From Microvelia longipes (Eukaryota; Arthropoda; Insecta; Hemiptera; Veliidae), in contig JACMZG010001863.1 in assembly GCA_018340805.1 (NCBI GenBank), positions 52,106,022-52,170,021 on the forward strand: 64,000 nt of DNA, read 5' to 3'. The notes beneath the pieces are model-generated. The model searched no databases. It saw only the letters and a list, made by a program, of their open reading frames with translations, and had not been told where the DNA came from. This document shows, piece after piece, positions 62,641-64,000 of this stretch. Positions within the stretch are counted from its first letter, which is position 1. The number at the start of each line of letters is the position of its first letter. A program made the translations under genes and the position numbers.

Positions 62641-63026
62641 AAGCCTAAACTGCAGTGAGTTAGTTTCGAGTGTATATTGGCATGACAAAGCTGATTCAAC
62701 TGATTTAGAGATAAATATTTCTGTAAAGTTCTGAGAGGGTTAAGGCTTTTTGCTGTATTCCTGCAAAAACGGTTGTTCAATATGAGCACCCCAGCTGAGT
62801 TTTGAGTCCAGAGTCACTCCAAGAAGTTTGACTGTGGTTAGTTCTATTTGACTTAAAACAGAACAGAAAAGAAAATTATTTGTTTTTTAGAACTAAATGA
62901 TTAGCTGAACTTTGTACTTCTATGAGAGATGTTTTAGTTTCTTTGAGGGTTTTTACTTTTGTGATTATTGTAAAGAGTTTACGATCTTATTTTAAACAAC
63001 ATTGAACAAGGGTGTTCTGCTACTTA

Positions 63027-64000
63027 GAGAAAAAAGTTGGGTACGGGGTACCCTGGATCTTTTCCTCATCACATGAGATTCAAATTGTTTTTGCTAAGTT
63101 GTCTGTCTGTATGTGTGTCTGTTATCATCGTAGCTCCTAGTGTACTTATGCTAGAGCAGGCCTGGGCAAACTTTTCTAGCAAAGGGCCGCTTAGTCTTTT
63201 TACAGCCTGTCGCGGGCCCCATTCCTTAAATTTTAAAATATGCTAAACCCACAACAAATTGCACTTACGTTGGTGTTTTTCTAAAGTCAAATTTATTCTC
63301 AAAGAATAAGGATTGGGGAACTTAAGCACTAAACGGAAAAAACAAAACGGAGTATCTTCGTCAGATCTTTAAATATAACTGAAGACAAATTTTGCTAGAA
63401 TACTAGGTGTAAAAATAATTTTAAAAAGTATTCATATGAAATAAAAGATCAAAGAGATTGTATTTTATCAACTCCTTTTCGGCAATTCACAGAAGACAAA
63501 ATAGCTTTTTTATCTTATTATTGTGAAAATAAAAATTCGCTAAAATAATTAGAATTCGCCAAATCCGACAATGAGAATTGATATGAAAGGCAGCCGCTTT
63601 TTATGTAATTGTTTCTTATCTTACTAGTTTTTAGCGAATTTCCTTTGGGAATAAAATTCGCTAATGGGATATTTGTTTCTCCAAATTTTAAAGTTAAAGT
63701 AATAATCTATTATTTCCATATCTTGATATCTAACTTTTCATAATAATTTTGAATTAAACAATTTATTTGCTAATATTTTATCTTTTTTTCAAACATTTTA
63801 ATTTTGCCTGCGGGCCACATAAAAATGCTCCGCAGGCCGTAGTTTGCCCAGGCTTGTGCTAGAGAATAGAAACTTTGTACAAAAATCAGTCCATAGCTGT
63901 TGTTGTGTTGTTCGGAAAATTATTTGTTTACGTTATTAACCTCTATTAATGACTCAGCAAAATTAAAAAAAAAAAATAATAAAACACAGAAAAATTGTGT
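63027..64000 (+). repeat. Family A repeat with a nested hAT element
   Basis: Begins GGGTACGGGGTACC, the complement of the usual right end, so family A has inverted termini. It then follows the family order (TGTCTGTCTGTATGTGT, GTTATCATCGTAGC) up to the hAT insertion at 63157 and resumes at 63857 with AGAAACTTTGTACAAAAATC to the window edge. Confidence 0.75.
63157..63856. mobile_element. Non-autonomous hAT element (700 bp), nested in repeat A
   Basis: Ends CAGGCCTGGGCAAACT (left) and the complement of CAAGCCTGGGCAAACT (right) are classic hAT-type termini. They are flanked by a perfect 8 bp duplication, TGCTAGAG (63149-63156 and 63857-63864). The subterminal GGGCCGC and CGGCC blocks are also typical. 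No transposase is visible. Excising it restores family A sequence on both sides. Confidence 0.88.

Noticed and set aside
63037..63246. 69-codon open frame
   Set aside because: Crosses the boundary between family A and a nested hAT element.

Overview
The window is AT-rich, intron-rich, repeat-dense metazoan DNA. It is most likely from an arthropod: there is a DUF4817-type fragment, two mariner relics, a decayed jockey/CR1-like reverse transcriptase, tRNA-derived SINEs and 5S rRNA-derived repeat segments. Species cannot be fixed from the sequence. All three recognisable genes lie on the + strand and are split by long introns; no exon carries an in-frame stop and all splice phases join.

Genes. 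(1) Glycerol kinase, 8159-17298: nine exons giving 501 residues to the stop; the ATP-loop N-terminal exon is not in view. (2) A FAM98 (DUF2465) protein, 27435-39222: eight coding exons, 441 residues, with an RGG/GGY-rich tail and an AATAAA signal at 39596. (3) The splicing factor SYF1/XAB2, 43311 to beyond the right edge: twelve exons giving the first 538 residues of a HAT-repeat protein. The genes share strand but no pathway; FAM98 (tRNA ligase complex) and SYF1 (NineTeen complex) are both RNA-processing proteins, which is probably coincidence.

Everything else is dominated by mobile DNA. I could reconstruct about a dozen repeat families (called A-L here) by comparing copies within the window, and many insertions are nested cleanly enough to read target-site duplications: mariner in family F, hAT-like elements in families E, F and A, a small inverted-repeat element in family B, family C in B, and family K in A. 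Tandem arrays sit at 53-245, 2705-3070, 8632-8760, 9190-9920, 12061-12260, 20485-20590, 27546-27990, 33995-34420 and 48100-49385, and (AT)n tracts at six places.

The most interesting signal is that three unrelated repeat families (E, F, G) each carry a hammerhead-ribozyme-like core: CTGANGA, a short helix II, then GAAA, with helix I and helix III complementarity that in part co-varies between copies. At least fourteen copies, intact or degenerate, are scattered through introns of all three genes and between them. Hammerheads in Penelope-like retroelements and retrozymes are established; these particular carriers have no visible protein and may be non-autonomous. Other points of note are a five-fold tandem duplication of a glycerol kinase 5' splice site, 5S rRNA-like segments inside family A, and 11-13 bp direct repeats flanking three different elements.
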